In this document: one piece after another, positions 22,239 to 33,051 of the stretch | How the letters are laid out: every line of letters starts with the position of its first letter | Position numbering within the stretch: position 1 is the first letter of the stretch | Origin: Chara braunii | Lineage: Eukaryota > Streptophyta > Charophyceae > Charales > Characeae | Assembly (NCBI GenBank): GCA_003427395.1 | Contig: BFEA01000313.1 | Coordinates: 965,773-1,027,198, forward strand | Reading direction: 5' to 3' | DNA: 61,426 bases | The notes under the pieces: generated by a model | What the model was told of the DNA's origin: nothing | The model's database searches: none | Seen by the model: only the letters and a program-made list of their open reading frames with translations | Position numbers and translations under genes: made by a program

Positions 22239-22580
22239 TCAATTCACAATGAGAGGGTCTTGGAATCCGGATGCGCCTAAGGGTCCCGCAATGGTGGTCA
22301 GTAAACGTAGGTACGGTTTGGCCAAATGACGACAACCACTAGCTGTAGATTTCCCGACGACCCCTCCGGATCTCAACAACAACCCCTCTTGTAGAGCCTG
22401 CCTCTTTACCTTCAAGTCGCATGCCGTTTCACCTAACCAAACCATCGCCTCGCAGTCTCGAACGACTATGTTCGAGTAACGGATATCGCCACCTCTTCGT
22501 GCTCTGCTCCAATACGGGTGAGTACGTAGTATGCATAGCAGCAAGGTGTCATACAATGCACAATGCAAGTAGCAATCCAA
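22239..22580 (-). CDS. Uncertain ORF shared by both C copies
   Basis: 113 aa. The counterpart in copy 2 is 35,914-36,432 (172 aa, longer because an upstream stop is missing). The central part, including ARRGGDIRY, the CEAM-WLGETA phrase and DLKVKRQALQEG, is kept in both. About 18 of 112 residues differ, many non-conservatively, so purifying selection is not obvious. A TATATA on the minus strand near 22,972-22,977 lies about 390 bases upstream. I do not recognise the protein. It could be a shadow of LTR sequence. Confidence 0.22.
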   Translation of the reverse strand: MDCYLHCALYDTLLLCILRTHPYWSRARRGGDIRYSNIVVRDCEAMVWLGETACDLKVKRQALQEGLLLRSGGVVGKSTASGCRHLAKPYLRLLTTIAGPLGASGFQDPLIVN

Positions 22581-23023
22581 AGCACAGTGAAGAGTGTGGC
22601 CGCGTCATGCCCAAACCCACAAGACACAGGCTGTAGGCGCCCAGTTAAACTACCATAAGGTACTGCCCGCACAGTAACTCAAACCAAGCGGCGGGCTGAT
22701 TCACAACCCGACAATGGTCTCACTCTTCCTCATCCAGACCGCCATGCATGCCTGCATGCCGGCTTTTGGTTGCGAGGTCGCAAGTTCACCAATACTGCTT
22801 TCTCCCTTCCTCTCTTAAACCCCCAAACTGTAACAAGCCTGATCCTTAATGCCCCTTAACGTCTCCACAAGAGTTCCTTAATAAGCACCTTCTCACCGCC
22901 ACCTACATGTGTATGCAGAACCCCCCCTTCCACTTGCACGCCCATTGTAACTTCGCTAAATTCCGCTAGTATATAGCCAAGTACAATTGTAGATGAGTAC
23001 AATTGGGAACAGTTGAGTGATCA

Positions 23024-23401
23024 TCAAATGGTGAGAAAAAAAATGCGGTCCATGCTCAGATGAATGACCCTCATCTCAGCATGACCAGGCTGATGACTTC
23101 GTGGACTGACGATCGCCACTGCAGCAACGGAGGGAATTATACCAAGTAAGGACGAATCTTCCACTAATTCGTGGAAAAACGCAGTCTGAGCCTTGCGCAG
23201 GAGTCCGCGAGGCAACCTGACCAGTTCCCCTTTTCCTCTGCTCACCTGCTCCTCTCCCGTCCTTACTCGGCACCCAGTACTCAGACTACCGCTGCTCGAA
23301 TATTCACACCTTACGAGCCAACCATACCCACCACAGCTGATGAAGATATCGACTTTGTAGTTCACTGTTCTTCTTATCTCTCCCTTGCGGCAATCTGTCA
23401 A
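23024..23401 (-). CDS. Uncertain ORF shared by both C copies
   Basis: 125 aa, with an equal-length counterpart at 36,703-37,083 (126 aa). The segments RTGEEQVSRGK and KAQTAFFHELVEDSS are shared. Thirteen or so differences are mostly non-synonymous. No known domain. It lies upstream of the previous ORF on the same strand. Either an old LTR-borne coding region or chance. Confidence 0.22.
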   Translation of the reverse strand: MTDCRKGEIRRTVNYKVDIFISCGGYGWLVRCEYSSSGSLSTGCRVRTGEEQVSRGKGELVRLPRGLLRKAQTAFFHELVEDSSLLGIIPSVAAVAIVSPRSHQPGHAEMRVIHLSMDRIFFLTI

Positions 23402-23749
23402 TGCTCAAAATGAGGAAGAACCTTTCCACGAAACGCGGGAAGGTGCATCCGCCCCTCAATTACGGGAAAAAAAAAAGAAGATTGAAAACGACTCACGGAC
23501 AAGGTAACCCAAGCATCTGCCGTCAGGTAAGTCTCTAACCCCTCGACAGACCTTACGCCACCTCCACCAGCTAGCTTCACGCTACTACTATCGATAGGAT
23601 GGACAAATTGAATAACTCTTCCGCTGGATTATATATAAAAAAAAACATTGCCCCCGCTCATGCCACGAGCAAAATCTTCGACTGTGCGGCTGTCTGCACG
23701 CCTCCTCCATCGTTAGAATGAGCAAGATCGAATGGGTGTTCTGCTCGAG

Positions 23750-23769
23750 CATACCGGTCGACCGGTATG
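23750..23769. promoter_or_regulatory. 20-bp perfect palindrome
   Basis: CATACCGGTCGACCGGTATG is its own reverse complement. The matching place in copy 2 (near 37,437) is decayed. Palindromes this long could bind a dimeric protein or extrude as a cruciform. Confidence 0.6.
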
Positions 23770-24682
23770 TCTCGAACCCCACGGCTGACCTCTCACCATT
23801 TGCTCTCAAGGGGTGTACAAAAATCCAATGAACCTGTCCGCAAAAACGGCTAGATTCATTCCTTACTTAGGCAAAAAACTAACTACTCCCCCGGCGCAGC
23901 TTCTTTACTAACAACCTCAAAAACTAACCACTAAACTCTAAATCTAACATCGCCATTACACTCGCCACCCTTTGAAACCCCTGAAACGGTTCCTCCCTCA
24001 CCCGTTCTTATCAAGAAACGGCCAGGCTCCACTATCCTCTCCCCATACTCTTCATTCCGCCTCCATAGCTCCGCGCAGTAAACTTCCATACTACCACTCT
24101 TTCCTCTCATTTTCTTCTAAAACTAACTACGTAGTTGGCTTCGCCTCATCTCAAAACCCTTACTCCGACTCATCTCTCGCCTGTTTCTACTAACGAATGG
24201 GCAATAACACGTTGATGTCCTCTTCTCCTCTTCCTCCTTCCGCCATGTCTCCACGCAAGACCTTCTCTACTAACCTCCCTCTGTACTTACTTTTTCCCTA
24301 GTCTGACCCTTCCAGTGAACTCGTCCCATACCAGAATCCATGCTCAACATCTTTCCCCGCTCGTTTTCATCAAGGAACGAGCGGGGCAGACGTTCTTGTC
24401 TTCTGCCATAACTATCCTTTCTTTCCCCGCGTGCACCTCGCGCTGTATCCCGTGTAGGTTTATTCCTCTGTTTTCTGCCCTGTGTCTGCGCTGCCTCGCT
24501 CCCATCCGACACGATTTTGTGCCGGGATTCAATCTCCTTTCCCACTAGCACTTTGCCCCTTTCTTTCTGCGCCCACCTTACCTCTTCGGCTGCCCGGGTC
24601 AATGCTTTGAGGGACTTCGAAGGAAGTTATCGAGTCCGACAGACAATCAGCTCATAGCCGCAGCTCTGCAGTCTCCGCCCGC

Positions 24683-26420
24683 TGCCTATCTACTCTGCCC
24701 ACGGCTGCTTGATGTTGCACGACCAGACCCACGCCCGTTACCAACTAGTGCTCATAGGGGGAGGAGACCGAAGGGGAGGCCTAGTGACTGGCCCATCGGA
24801 AAAACTCGGGTCTGATGCTACCGGCCGACTCCTGACCGGTATTATCCGCCTACTGCAGCAGGTTTCACACCTAATGATGGATGCAGCTCCCGCATGTCCC
24901 GCCCCTTTTTCATGGGGCTCAAGCACGGATGTGCCTGCTATGGGATTCTCTATGCGCTCGGGGCTTCCCCGTGGTGCTTTGGGCTACCCTCCCCTGGCAC
25001 AATGCCCCAACTTCCCGATCACATCGAACACGCCCACGTCCAATGAACGATCTGCACGCTGTCCCACGCCAGCACCCCCTGGCCTCTCCTTCGCTTAGGC
25101 ACCTCCCTCGTAGTGGGGCATGCCAATCTCTTATGCTTCATTCCAGATATCATCATTGAACTGCCCAGGCCTATGCAGTTTTCGAATTGCAGCATTCTAG
25201 TCGCCTGCTTTAAACGGAGTTCGAACTCAGGTCTGTATTTCAACAGCTCATGGGTGTATCCACTTAGCTAGGCTCTTGGGTACTTTTGCCAGTCCCGGAA
25301 CCAGTGCCTGGGTCGTGTCCCAACTGGAACCAAAGGGTAAAATAATAGTAATAATAATAATAATAAAATAAAACAACAGAAAGGGGGAGGCAGCTGAACA
25401 CGGTCAGTGTTGTTGCAGCCACCGCCCTCTCCTGCTGTACCCAAGCACAGTTTTCTCCTTCCTTTGAGCCCCAACTGGGCATGGTCACACTCAAACCTCC
25501 ACAGCAGATAGTGGGACCGGGCCGGCATGCCCCCATCTGTGGCGTCCCAGCCAAACACCCCACCAGACGATGTCTTTCACTTGGATTGGATAGGCGACGA
25601 GGACCTGCGTCCCGGACCGTGGAACTGGGGCAGAACCTCGGCCTCCTCTCACAAAATAAAAATGCGAGCATTGAAAACTCTCGCTCCCGGGGAGGGAGAC
25701 CGTCAGTGCCCCTTTCAGTTCTGTCGACCGGGCCCACGAATGGACCGACAACAAAACCACGGGGGATAGCCCCGTCGGCCCTCAACCCATCGGCATCTTC
25801 AGCCGCTCCGACGTTCCATCGCCGCCGGTTGCCGACCTCGATCCCTGTACCGTCGCTTTGAAGGTCCAATGTCGTTACCAATAGTGCTAGTACCCAAGGC
25901 TGAGATGGACCACATCAAAATTCAATATAAAATGTTGCCGCACGACACGCGGGCTACCAAAATACCCCAAGGTCACTCCTTTGTCCACAGACCAAGCTCA
26001 CGACTGCCGACCTATAACGCCCGCCGCTCATAGGGCCTGGCTCCGTCCACGACCGTCAACCTCCCGCATCTACCGCTCGGAGGTCACTACGTGCATTCTA
26101 CTTTCTCTCGCACACCCCAATTACTGCCCAAGGCAACACCACTTTCGATAACGCATGCCGTATGAATGCAGATGTACCATGATCACTTCAATAAAAGAAA
26201 AACTTTTTCTAGATTTAATCAAAGCAAAAAAAATTGCCGGTGGAAACGCCGACTCTATAGCATCAAAATAAGAATCATCACGCGCGCTTCAAACTGTGTG
26301 CCCACACACGCTCTACTTCAACTCAACCATTCAGTCAACGTGAACGAAACACAACCGCAACTCGTGAAGTGTACTCAACTTTCAAACGAAACCTATTTTC
26401 TGTCACTTGGAAAAAAACAG
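24683..26420. other. Internal region of element C, no gene seen
   Basis: Contains a (TAA)n microsatellite near 25,344-25,372 and a tRNA-like pair of boxes (separate entry). ORFs on both strands across 25,264-25,881 include translated microsatellite and have no recognisable domain. Nothing resembling gag or pol is visible. Confidence 0.4.
25205..25277 (-). ncRNA. tRNA-like/SINE-head sequence (pol III boxes)
   Basis: On the minus strand TAGCTAAGTGG (25,270-25,260) resembles an A box. GAGTTCGAACTCC (25,229-25,217) resembles a B box, at tRNA-like spacing of about 30 bases. I cannot fold a full cloverleaf with a clear anticodon. A tRNA-derived SINE fragment or decayed tRNA is more likely than a working tRNA gene. 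Confidence 0.35.
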
Positions 26421-26425
26421 GATGG

Positions 26426-27215
26426 ATACCCTTGTAAGGGTATTCGCGCCGACAGTTTACCGGACCTTATTAAGCGACGTCCCCGTCACTTCAGATAATC
26501 AAAAGCTATCAAAACATTCATAACTCCAAATGCTGACGAGAAAAGATCCAATCCGATCGGCCAACTTGACTCTGTTTGAGGATCTTATCAAATGACCCTC
26601 GGTCACAACTAACCACTGTCAGGGCTTCAACCTGGGTCTCCTGTGATCAGGCCTTGGACACCGGGATACTTGATCCATACTACAGTGTTACGCTTGTTCC
26701 AAGTAGTTATTGATAATCCTCTGCCTTTGTCCTAGACATCAGTTGGCTCATCGTTGGGTGTCCTATTTAGTCATCGTCCTGCGTGCAGGATCATAACTCA
26801 GGACGCGGGCCCTAACCGAGATTTTTTGAAGGCACTATCGCCTTCCTCACAAAACATCCACAAAAATATACAACTTTTATCACGGGTCCCTCCTGCAGTC
26901 TAGTATAGAAGAGTCAGATCTCCATCTTGGTCCACCATAGTCTGGTTGATCGAGCCAGATCTACGACCCACCACGTTGTTATATTAGCGGCAGTGCCCTC
27001 GTTGGTTGCGCAACGATAGGCAATTTTTCCTGATAAACACTTTATCAGGACTCTAAAAAAAAATGCGTCAGACTCGACTCTTATCCCTTCGACATCCCGC
27101 GGGAATAAGATTCTCTGATGCGGCCACACCCCTCAAGCCTTACCCTTTGGTGAGACGTGGGCCCGCCGCCAGGTTGTGCCGGTCAGCAGCCAACACTAGG
27201 GGTTGCGCCCTAGTG
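26426..27215. repeat. Second set of perfect hairpins in element C
   Basis: ATACCCTT-GT-AAGGGTAT at 26,426-26,443. TGACC-ctc-GGTCA at 26,593-26,605. GTTGCGCAAC at 27,005-27,014. CCTGATAAA-cac-TTTATCAGG at 27,029-27,049. A two-storey hairpin at 27,065-27,121 has outer GCGTCAGA/TCTGATGC and inner CTTATCCC/GGGAATAAG. CACTAGGG-gttgcg-CCCTAGTG lies at 27,194-27,215. Stem sequences are unrelated to each other. Confidence 0.6.
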
Positions 27216-28225
27216 ATGCCAGATTAACCCCTAGCTGGGTCTCATATATATCTAAAGATTAGCATCATAGTGACTGGACGGTGTGTCGCAATAACCTTAT
27301 GCCTATTGCGGGACTACACAGAGGTCTGTCTCACTCAAAGGCACGGTGCCCTCTCCAAAATTCACACAAAAAAAATCACCTCCAGATTCACAGGGTCGTG
27401 GTCTCCCACTTGATCAGAGTAAAGTAGACCACACATCTTAAAGACATCTCTCAAAATTTCACCAATTTGCGACCTTCCAAAATTTCACCAGTAAATAACC
27501 AATTTTCTGGTCTTTCTCGTCAGACTTTTATCACCGAGACTACTCTCCATGCCATTTCAAATCATTTAACCACCTTTCACTTTTGAAGGGGACTCACTCA
27601 TAAAATCTCACAACCACCTCCCACTTGGAGGGTAATCAATCATAAATCCTTACAACCACCTCCCACATGGAGGGGAGTCAATCATAAACACTCGTTACTG
27701 AGGGACCAACTAGTGGGTCCTCGTCTTAACTCAACAAATAACATTCGGCATGGAACAACATTTTAGTCTCAAAAGACTCATAAATCCCTTGGGATTTTCA
27801 CACATTTTCACTAAGCGAACTGCGTTTCCCTTTCTTATACTCGAGCCTATTGTCTGTCCGTAGGCAGGTTGCGCGAGTATACCAAAGAGCAAACAATTTA
27901 CACATCACTCACAAAACGTATGAGATGCATCCTGTACACATCTCACACTAAAAAATCATCATACATCAGGATAAATCCACACATGTGAGAGTGATAGTGA
28001 TCGTCGGACAAAGAAGTAAGTTGGGATATCTCAACTCAAAACGAACCAAAATAGCCCCAAAGCCACACACGTACTCAAAGTTGAACAACCTCAACTCAAA
28101 TATAAGGAGAGTAATCCCTACCTCAGAGTCAGTCTGTCTTATCAAATCCTTACCGGACCTTTTGTTAAACTCTCATTCGCTCTTTGAAATTTTTCTCTTT
28201 CAATGGTCCTGATCATGCAATAATA
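27216..28225. other. Non-coding; three copies of a CCTCCCAC-GGAGG phrase
   Basis: Around 27,580-27,690 a phrase of about 46 bases with CACCTCCCAC and GGAGGG arms followed by TCAATCATAAA is repeated about three times. Otherwise nothing is recognised. Confidence 0.4.
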
Positions 28226-28252
28226 ACAATTATATATATATATATATATATA

Positions 28253-29020
28253 TCGTCACAAACAGAACTAACCGGTAAACCGTAGGCAGAGAGCGAGAAG
28301 AGGACAACAAACGAGGGGCTGTGACAAACTGTTTCGTCGGAGTTTCACCGACTCATCAGGACGCTGAACCCTCAACAGTCTGCAGAATGCCCTCACTGAT
28401 TACACAGTAAATGATAATATACCTTAACCAAAATAAAAGAAGACTATCAGTCACCCACACCAGATGGAACACTCTACAGACTGTCGGTTAACACCCCATG
28501 ACAAGCCAGCAAACATCCACGAAACAAAGAAAGGTCTGTTACAGCCTAAAAATACACTCGAGACACGCCGCTGGCACTAGAGGCACAACATGGCCGCCTA
28601 GTAACGGCCTTGACCACTGCCGCTCGACCTGACCGGGAAAAGCAGTCGAAGGAAGCTAGCGAAGTCGTAGCATATATCGTCACAAACAGAACTGTCCGGT
28701 AAACCGTAGGCAGAGAGAGAGAAGAGGACAACAAACGAGGGGATGTGACAAACTGTTTCGTCCGAGTTTCACCGACTCATCAAGAGGCTGAACCCTCAAT
28801 AGTTTGCAGAATCCCCTCACTGATTACACTGTAAATGATAATCTACCTTAACCAAAACCAAAGTAGACTATCACTCACCCACACCAGATGGAAAACTCTA
28901 CAGACTGTCGGTTCACACCCCATCACAAGCAAGCAAAACATCCACGAAACAAAGAAAGGTTTGTCACAGCCAAAAAATACACTCTAGACACGCCGCTGGC
29001 ACTAGAGGTACAACATATAT
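28253..29020. repeat. Tandem pair of a 340-bp unit starting CGTCACAAACAGAAC
   Basis: Unit 1 starts at 28,254 and unit 2 at 28,678 (424 bp apart). Both run from CGTCACAAACAGAACT to CGCCGCTGGCACTAGAGG. Both are flanked by (TA)n. They differ at a few percent of positions. The shared TA-rich borders and terminal motif suggest a small transposon family. Confidence 0.6.
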
Positions 29021-29028
29021 ATATATAT

Positions 29029-29088
29029 CGTCAAATAGAACTGCCCGGTATATAGATATAGATATACCGGGCAGTTCTGTTTGTGACG
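29029..29088. repeat. Inverted repeat of the 340-bp unit's terminus
   Basis: The terminal motif CGTCA..AGAACTGCCCGGTATAT is followed after AGATATAG by its reverse complement ending TTCTGTTTGTGACG, inside (TA)n. It looks like two inverted termini joined with the body lost, as in a hairpin end or a foldback derivative. Confidence 0.65.
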
Positions 29089-29104
29089 ATATATATATAT
29101 ATAT

Positions 29105-29135
<31 letters not shown>

Positions 29136-29904
29136 CAGGGTTGCCAGGCCGAACGTACGGAGGCCCCTGAGCTGACCCCCGAACGTTCGGGCGTTCGAGT
29201 CCCCGTACGGGGCCCGGACTCGAAGGGGTTTGGACCCCGCCAAAAATTATTTTGGTACATAAACTTCTTATTTCTTTCTGAAATTGTTTTTGTGAGTTAT
29301 TGGTTATGTAAGCTACCTGCCTGTAAATTTTCAAGGCATTTTGTGAAGCCAAAACATAATGAAAAATCGGCAAAGATGGTGGTGTCAAAACTTGCTTGCC
29401 CACTTACCAATTTGTTTTTTTTCTCTTTTCACTTTTTATTTTCCTTTTATTTCGGGGCATGAAAAAAATTATTATTTTTTCAAACTTTATTTATAGGTTC
29501 TATATTATGTACGATACATATATATAAAATTTCATGGCATTTGACAAAGCCAAAAAAAAATAAAAAACCGCCAAAGATGGCGATGTCAAAAACGTCCGTG
29601 CCCACACAATAATTTCATTCTGGTTTTATTGTTTCTTATTTTCAGTAATATTATTTATTTTTCGTATTTGATTTTTTTTTCAACTTTAGTAACGAATTTG
29701 GATGTACTGTTGAGGCAAAAGTTGTTTAGTTTATTCTTCTACATCACATATATTTTTTTCATAGTTTTTGGATTTTTTTTTATTTATTATTATTTATTTT
29801 TTTCTGGTCCGCGTTCGGCCGAACGTCCGAACATGTCGAGAGGGGGTCCCGAACGTTCGGGCGTTCGGGTTCGGGTGTTCGGCCCGTCCCGAATGCCGGC
29901 AACC

Positions 29905-29907
<3 letters not shown>
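29136..29907. mobile_element. Non-autonomous TIR transposon, copy 1 (hAT-like ends)
   Basis: Begins CAGGGTTGCC and ends GGCAACCCTG (10-bp perfect TIR), flanked on both sides by (TA)n, so the target duplication cannot be read exactly. The 5' subterminal region is GC-rich with CCCGAACGTTCGGG and CCCCGTACGGGG palindromes. The interior is AT-rich with two copies of a phrase containing GCCAAAGATGGC (near 29,370 and 29,570). No transposase. CAGGG ends recall hAT elements; the family assignment is tentative. Confidence 0.7.
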
Positions 29908-29951
<44 letters not shown>

Positions 29952-29958
29952 ATATATA

Positions 29959-30695
29959 CAGGGTTACCAGCCCGTACGTACGGAGGTCCCTGGGCAGACC
30001 TCTGTACGTACGGGCGTTCGGGTTCCCGTACGGGGTCCAACCCCGACGACGTTCGACCCCCGCCAAAAATTATTTCGGAGCCTAACAATATTTGTTTTTA
30101 TCTGAATTGTTATCTGTGAGTTGTCTATGACGAGAGGTACACGCCTATAAATTTTCAAGCCATTTGGCTCAGCCAAATAAGAATTAAAAATCACCAAAGA
30201 TGGCGGTGTCAAAATGTGCGTGCCCACGTTTGTTTCCACTTTTTACTTTTTGTTTTCACTTTAGTTCGAGGTCTAAACAGTTTTATTATTTTTTGAAACT
30301 TTTTTAGTGTGTTTTGCATTATGTGAAGTACACATATCTAAATTTTCAGGGCATTTAGCTTTTCCAAAACAAAATGAAAAATCGCCAAAGATGGCAGTGT
30401 CGAAAATGTGCTCGCGAACTCACTAAATTTAATTCTTTTTTTATTTTTTGTTATTTTTATTATTAGCATTTATTTTTTGTAATTTATTTTTATTTTAAAA
30501 TTGGTAAGGAACTTGGATGTAGTCCTCAGGCAAATCTTGTTTAGTTTATTTTTCTTCATAACATAAATTTTTTTAAGAGTTTTTTTTTTTTTTTTTTTTT
30601 TTTGTGGGTCCGCGTTCGGCCTGAAAGATCGAACGCATCCCCAAGGGGTCCTGTACGTTCGGGCGTTCGGCCCGTCCCGAACGCCGGTTACCCTG
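29959..30695. mobile_element. Non-autonomous TIR transposon, copy 2 (same family)
   Basis: Begins CAGGGTTACC and ends GGTAACCCTG. Compared with copy 1, both ends carry the matching G-to-A / C-to-T change. A strong 5' subterminal hairpin has arms of 18 bases (CCCGTACGTACGGAGGTC at 29,973 and GACCTCTGTACGTACGGG ending near 30,016). A poly-T run occupies about 30,569-30,602. No ORF. Confidence 0.7.
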
Positions 30696-30710
30696 TATAT
30701 ATATATATTG

Positions 30711-32117
30711 TAATGCTATGTATCGTCATGGAGAAGTAATAATCATGAATAAATAATGATAAATGTTTCAACCATGAAGGTTTTCAAATGGAATAATAAT
30801 AAAAATATTATATTACAATTCTCGAGGCTTTGACAGAAATATATCGTGTTGAGGGGCAGTGTAATCCTTTCTCAAAAGGATAACATCTTATTCCTAAGCC
30901 CCGCTCAAGAACTAAGCCTCACTGCTACTCCCTCCGATTCCAGCACTTGCACCTCGCAGACCCTTGCCGATAAAGTAGACAACCTCACCATACACACTCC
31001 AGAATGCGCTGTCCCATTGCATGCATATGAACTTACTTAACACAAAAATAGTTAGGGATTCAAACCCTACCTCTCTGTGGGCATGTAGTAGCTGTCTCCC
31101 TCACAGGTCATGATCTGACAAAGTTCAATCACTTTCCTCCTATTCAGTAGTAATGTAGTCATTTTACGCCAAAGAATCAAACGACAATACCCCACTATGG
31201 ACCAGGAACATAGTTCCGACGTGGGTCTCACAACCACCTAGAAGATAAATTATAATTTCTTCAAAGCCAACATTCAGGGAAATGATATCTTAGGATTGCA
31301 ACTTTCTTTAGAGTGGACTTCACATATTGACCACTTTCTTGCGAAATTCACTTTCCCAAGGAACAAGTCACTCCATTCACCTCCGAATCCGCATTGGACG
31401 TGGATTCTGTGTAAGATCTCTACCATTTTTGGAAAGTTAACCCATGCATATAGATTCATAAAAACCAGATATAAATGAATAATTAATATTGACTAGCTTA
31501 TATAAATAAACTCAGAAGGATTGTATGTAAATAAATAAAATCAGATAGATAGTTAATGTGGCTAGTCATAAATGAATAAACTCAGATAAATAATATCAAG
31601 CACATAGTCTTGCATGAGTTGACAATTAAATATGCTTACGTTAATGAAAATTTTGGTATAGATGGAGGAATTTCACAGATAGGCTCAAAGCCTCAAAAAG
31701 TTAATCTCAAAATGATATACTGAAGCCCTTAGTTAAATAGAATGTTTATGGCCTTCCTTACGGGAGTCCTTTGGTAAAAAAAGAGAATACCTCTCTAACT
31801 TATCTAACATACCGTGATACTGTCATGACAACTTAGGAAGTCGAGCGGTTGTGTTCAAGTAATAAGGATCCTTGCTCGGGTAACCGAATAGGCAGAGTTG
31901 CATCAAATACAAACGACGATCAATCTATGACATTAGACATGCATAGCATCGTTTGTATTACTTTATGGTACCTTAATCCGCAAATGTATAAACTGCAGTT
32001 GCTACTACTCATCACCCACTTACTTAACGCCATTAAAAAAATTTGTCGTTTTGCCTGGATCATCAGCCTGCACTTAACCTGGGTTCGTTCTCTTAAGGAA
32101 CCCGGTAGGCAGCCGAG
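30711..32117. other. Internal/leader region of element C, no gene seen
   Basis: AT-rich, with no gag motif on either strand. Next to the PBS, the plus-strand phrase GGGTTCGTTCTC (near 32,083) corresponds to AGGTTCGTTCCG in the leader of element B, suggesting related leaders. Confidence 0.4.
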
Positions 32118-32136
32118 ATCCCCAGGAACGGCGCCA
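32118..32136 (-). promoter_or_regulatory. Primer-binding site candidate, element C
   Basis: The minus strand reads TGGCGCCGTTCCTGGGGAT. The 3' end of plant tRNA-Asp pairs with TGGCGCCGTTGCCGGGGAT, so 17 of 19 bases match. It lies beside a leader resembling that of B and fixes the element's orientation as minus, with the LTR extending to the right. Confidence 0.55.
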
Positions 32137-32138
32137 CC

Positions 32139-33051
32139 TATCGAGCGCATCGGTCCCGCACGGGAACCCTCCCAGCCGCGTCACGCAGGATTTGGCAGGA
32201 CTTGTCGCGGATGAGCGTTTTGCCGCTCCGGCCGAGTGCGCCAACCTATCTCTCGCCAGCCCCTACGACAGGACAGGGTCACGCGACGCACCGCTTACCT
32301 CCACCTGCGGCAGTTGTCACCATCCCTTAGGTGGGCGTATCCCCGCCGAGCTACCAAACCACATGCAAAGGTTTTTCGTATGCAATCGCAGAGGTGGCCC
32401 AGCCGGTGGCGTTTCTCGTTCGCTATAGCATAGGGGGTACGCGCTGTCAACGCCCAAAATCGAACCCGTACGTGAATCGACGCACTGGGGGGCTGAGGTC
32501 CCAAGCGCGAGTCGACGTCGGTCGACTAGGACGCATCACACACATCGCGCATTACACCACTTTAAGACAAAAACTTAAGTAACTCACTCACATATACATA
32601 CACAAGCAAAAAAAAAAAAAAAACACTCCCAGTCCCTTTAGTATCTGACCCATAATCTTGTGCAGCGAGTGTCAGATAGGCGTCACACGTTGGACTTAGT
32701 ATAAGAGTCGCGCGAGCGCATGCCCCTCTCCTATTGACCAGCCATGCGTACATATGCGAGCATTCGCTCTGATGGAGTACTATGTAGTACTCATAATCGC
32801 GCGACCTTCGATAATCTCGAGGGTCACGTTCGACACTCAAGTGTCAGCTGACATGCACCTTGAGGGGTTAATCTCTCGACGCTAGACAACCGCCAAGGCG
32901 GTTGATCACCACACCCTCTTCTGCACCCTGCGGAGAGTGGGTGGTACACAGGTTCTGACTTGTGGTGGCAGTCAACTCTCGTGGTCTTGGAGGCAAGCTC
33001 CATCATCCAGGGTCTGGAGAGAAATCAAGGGTTTTGACTTTGACGGTTGTC
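32139..33051 (-). mobile_element. 3' terminal part of the right C LTR
   Basis: Lies between the PBS and the start of the duplicated segment and is absent from copy 1. It contains GTCACGCAGGATTT (near 32,179), which is also found near the end of LTR B (38,802). It also has a perfect hairpin CAACCGCC-AA-GGCGGTTG at 32,887-32,904. No ORF supported. The junction with the PBS does not show a clear CA, so the exact LTR end is uncertain. Confidence 0.4.

Larger units (their letters stand above)
19258..24682 (-). mobile_element. Direct-repeat copy 1, probable 3' LTR of element C
   Basis: Similarity with 33,052-38,370 starts at ACGGGCTACAACGTCC in both copies and holds for 5.4 kb with small indels (for example about 130 bp extra here near 19,925-20,060). 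In the right copy it is ended by insertion of element B. Minus-strand orientation is inferred from the PBS at 32,118-32,136. No gag-pol lies between the copies. Copy 1 may be truncated at its left end, since the 0.9 kb that follows the PBS in copy 2 is missing here. Confidence 0.5.

Noticed and set aside
25264-25881. 205-aa minus-strand ORF
   Set aside because: Contains a poly-Tyr run from a microsatellite, has no domain, and equally open ORFs exist on the other strand.
29629-30105. ORFs with YIYIYI runs
   Set aside because: They are translated (TA)n microsatellite and cross transposon boundaries.
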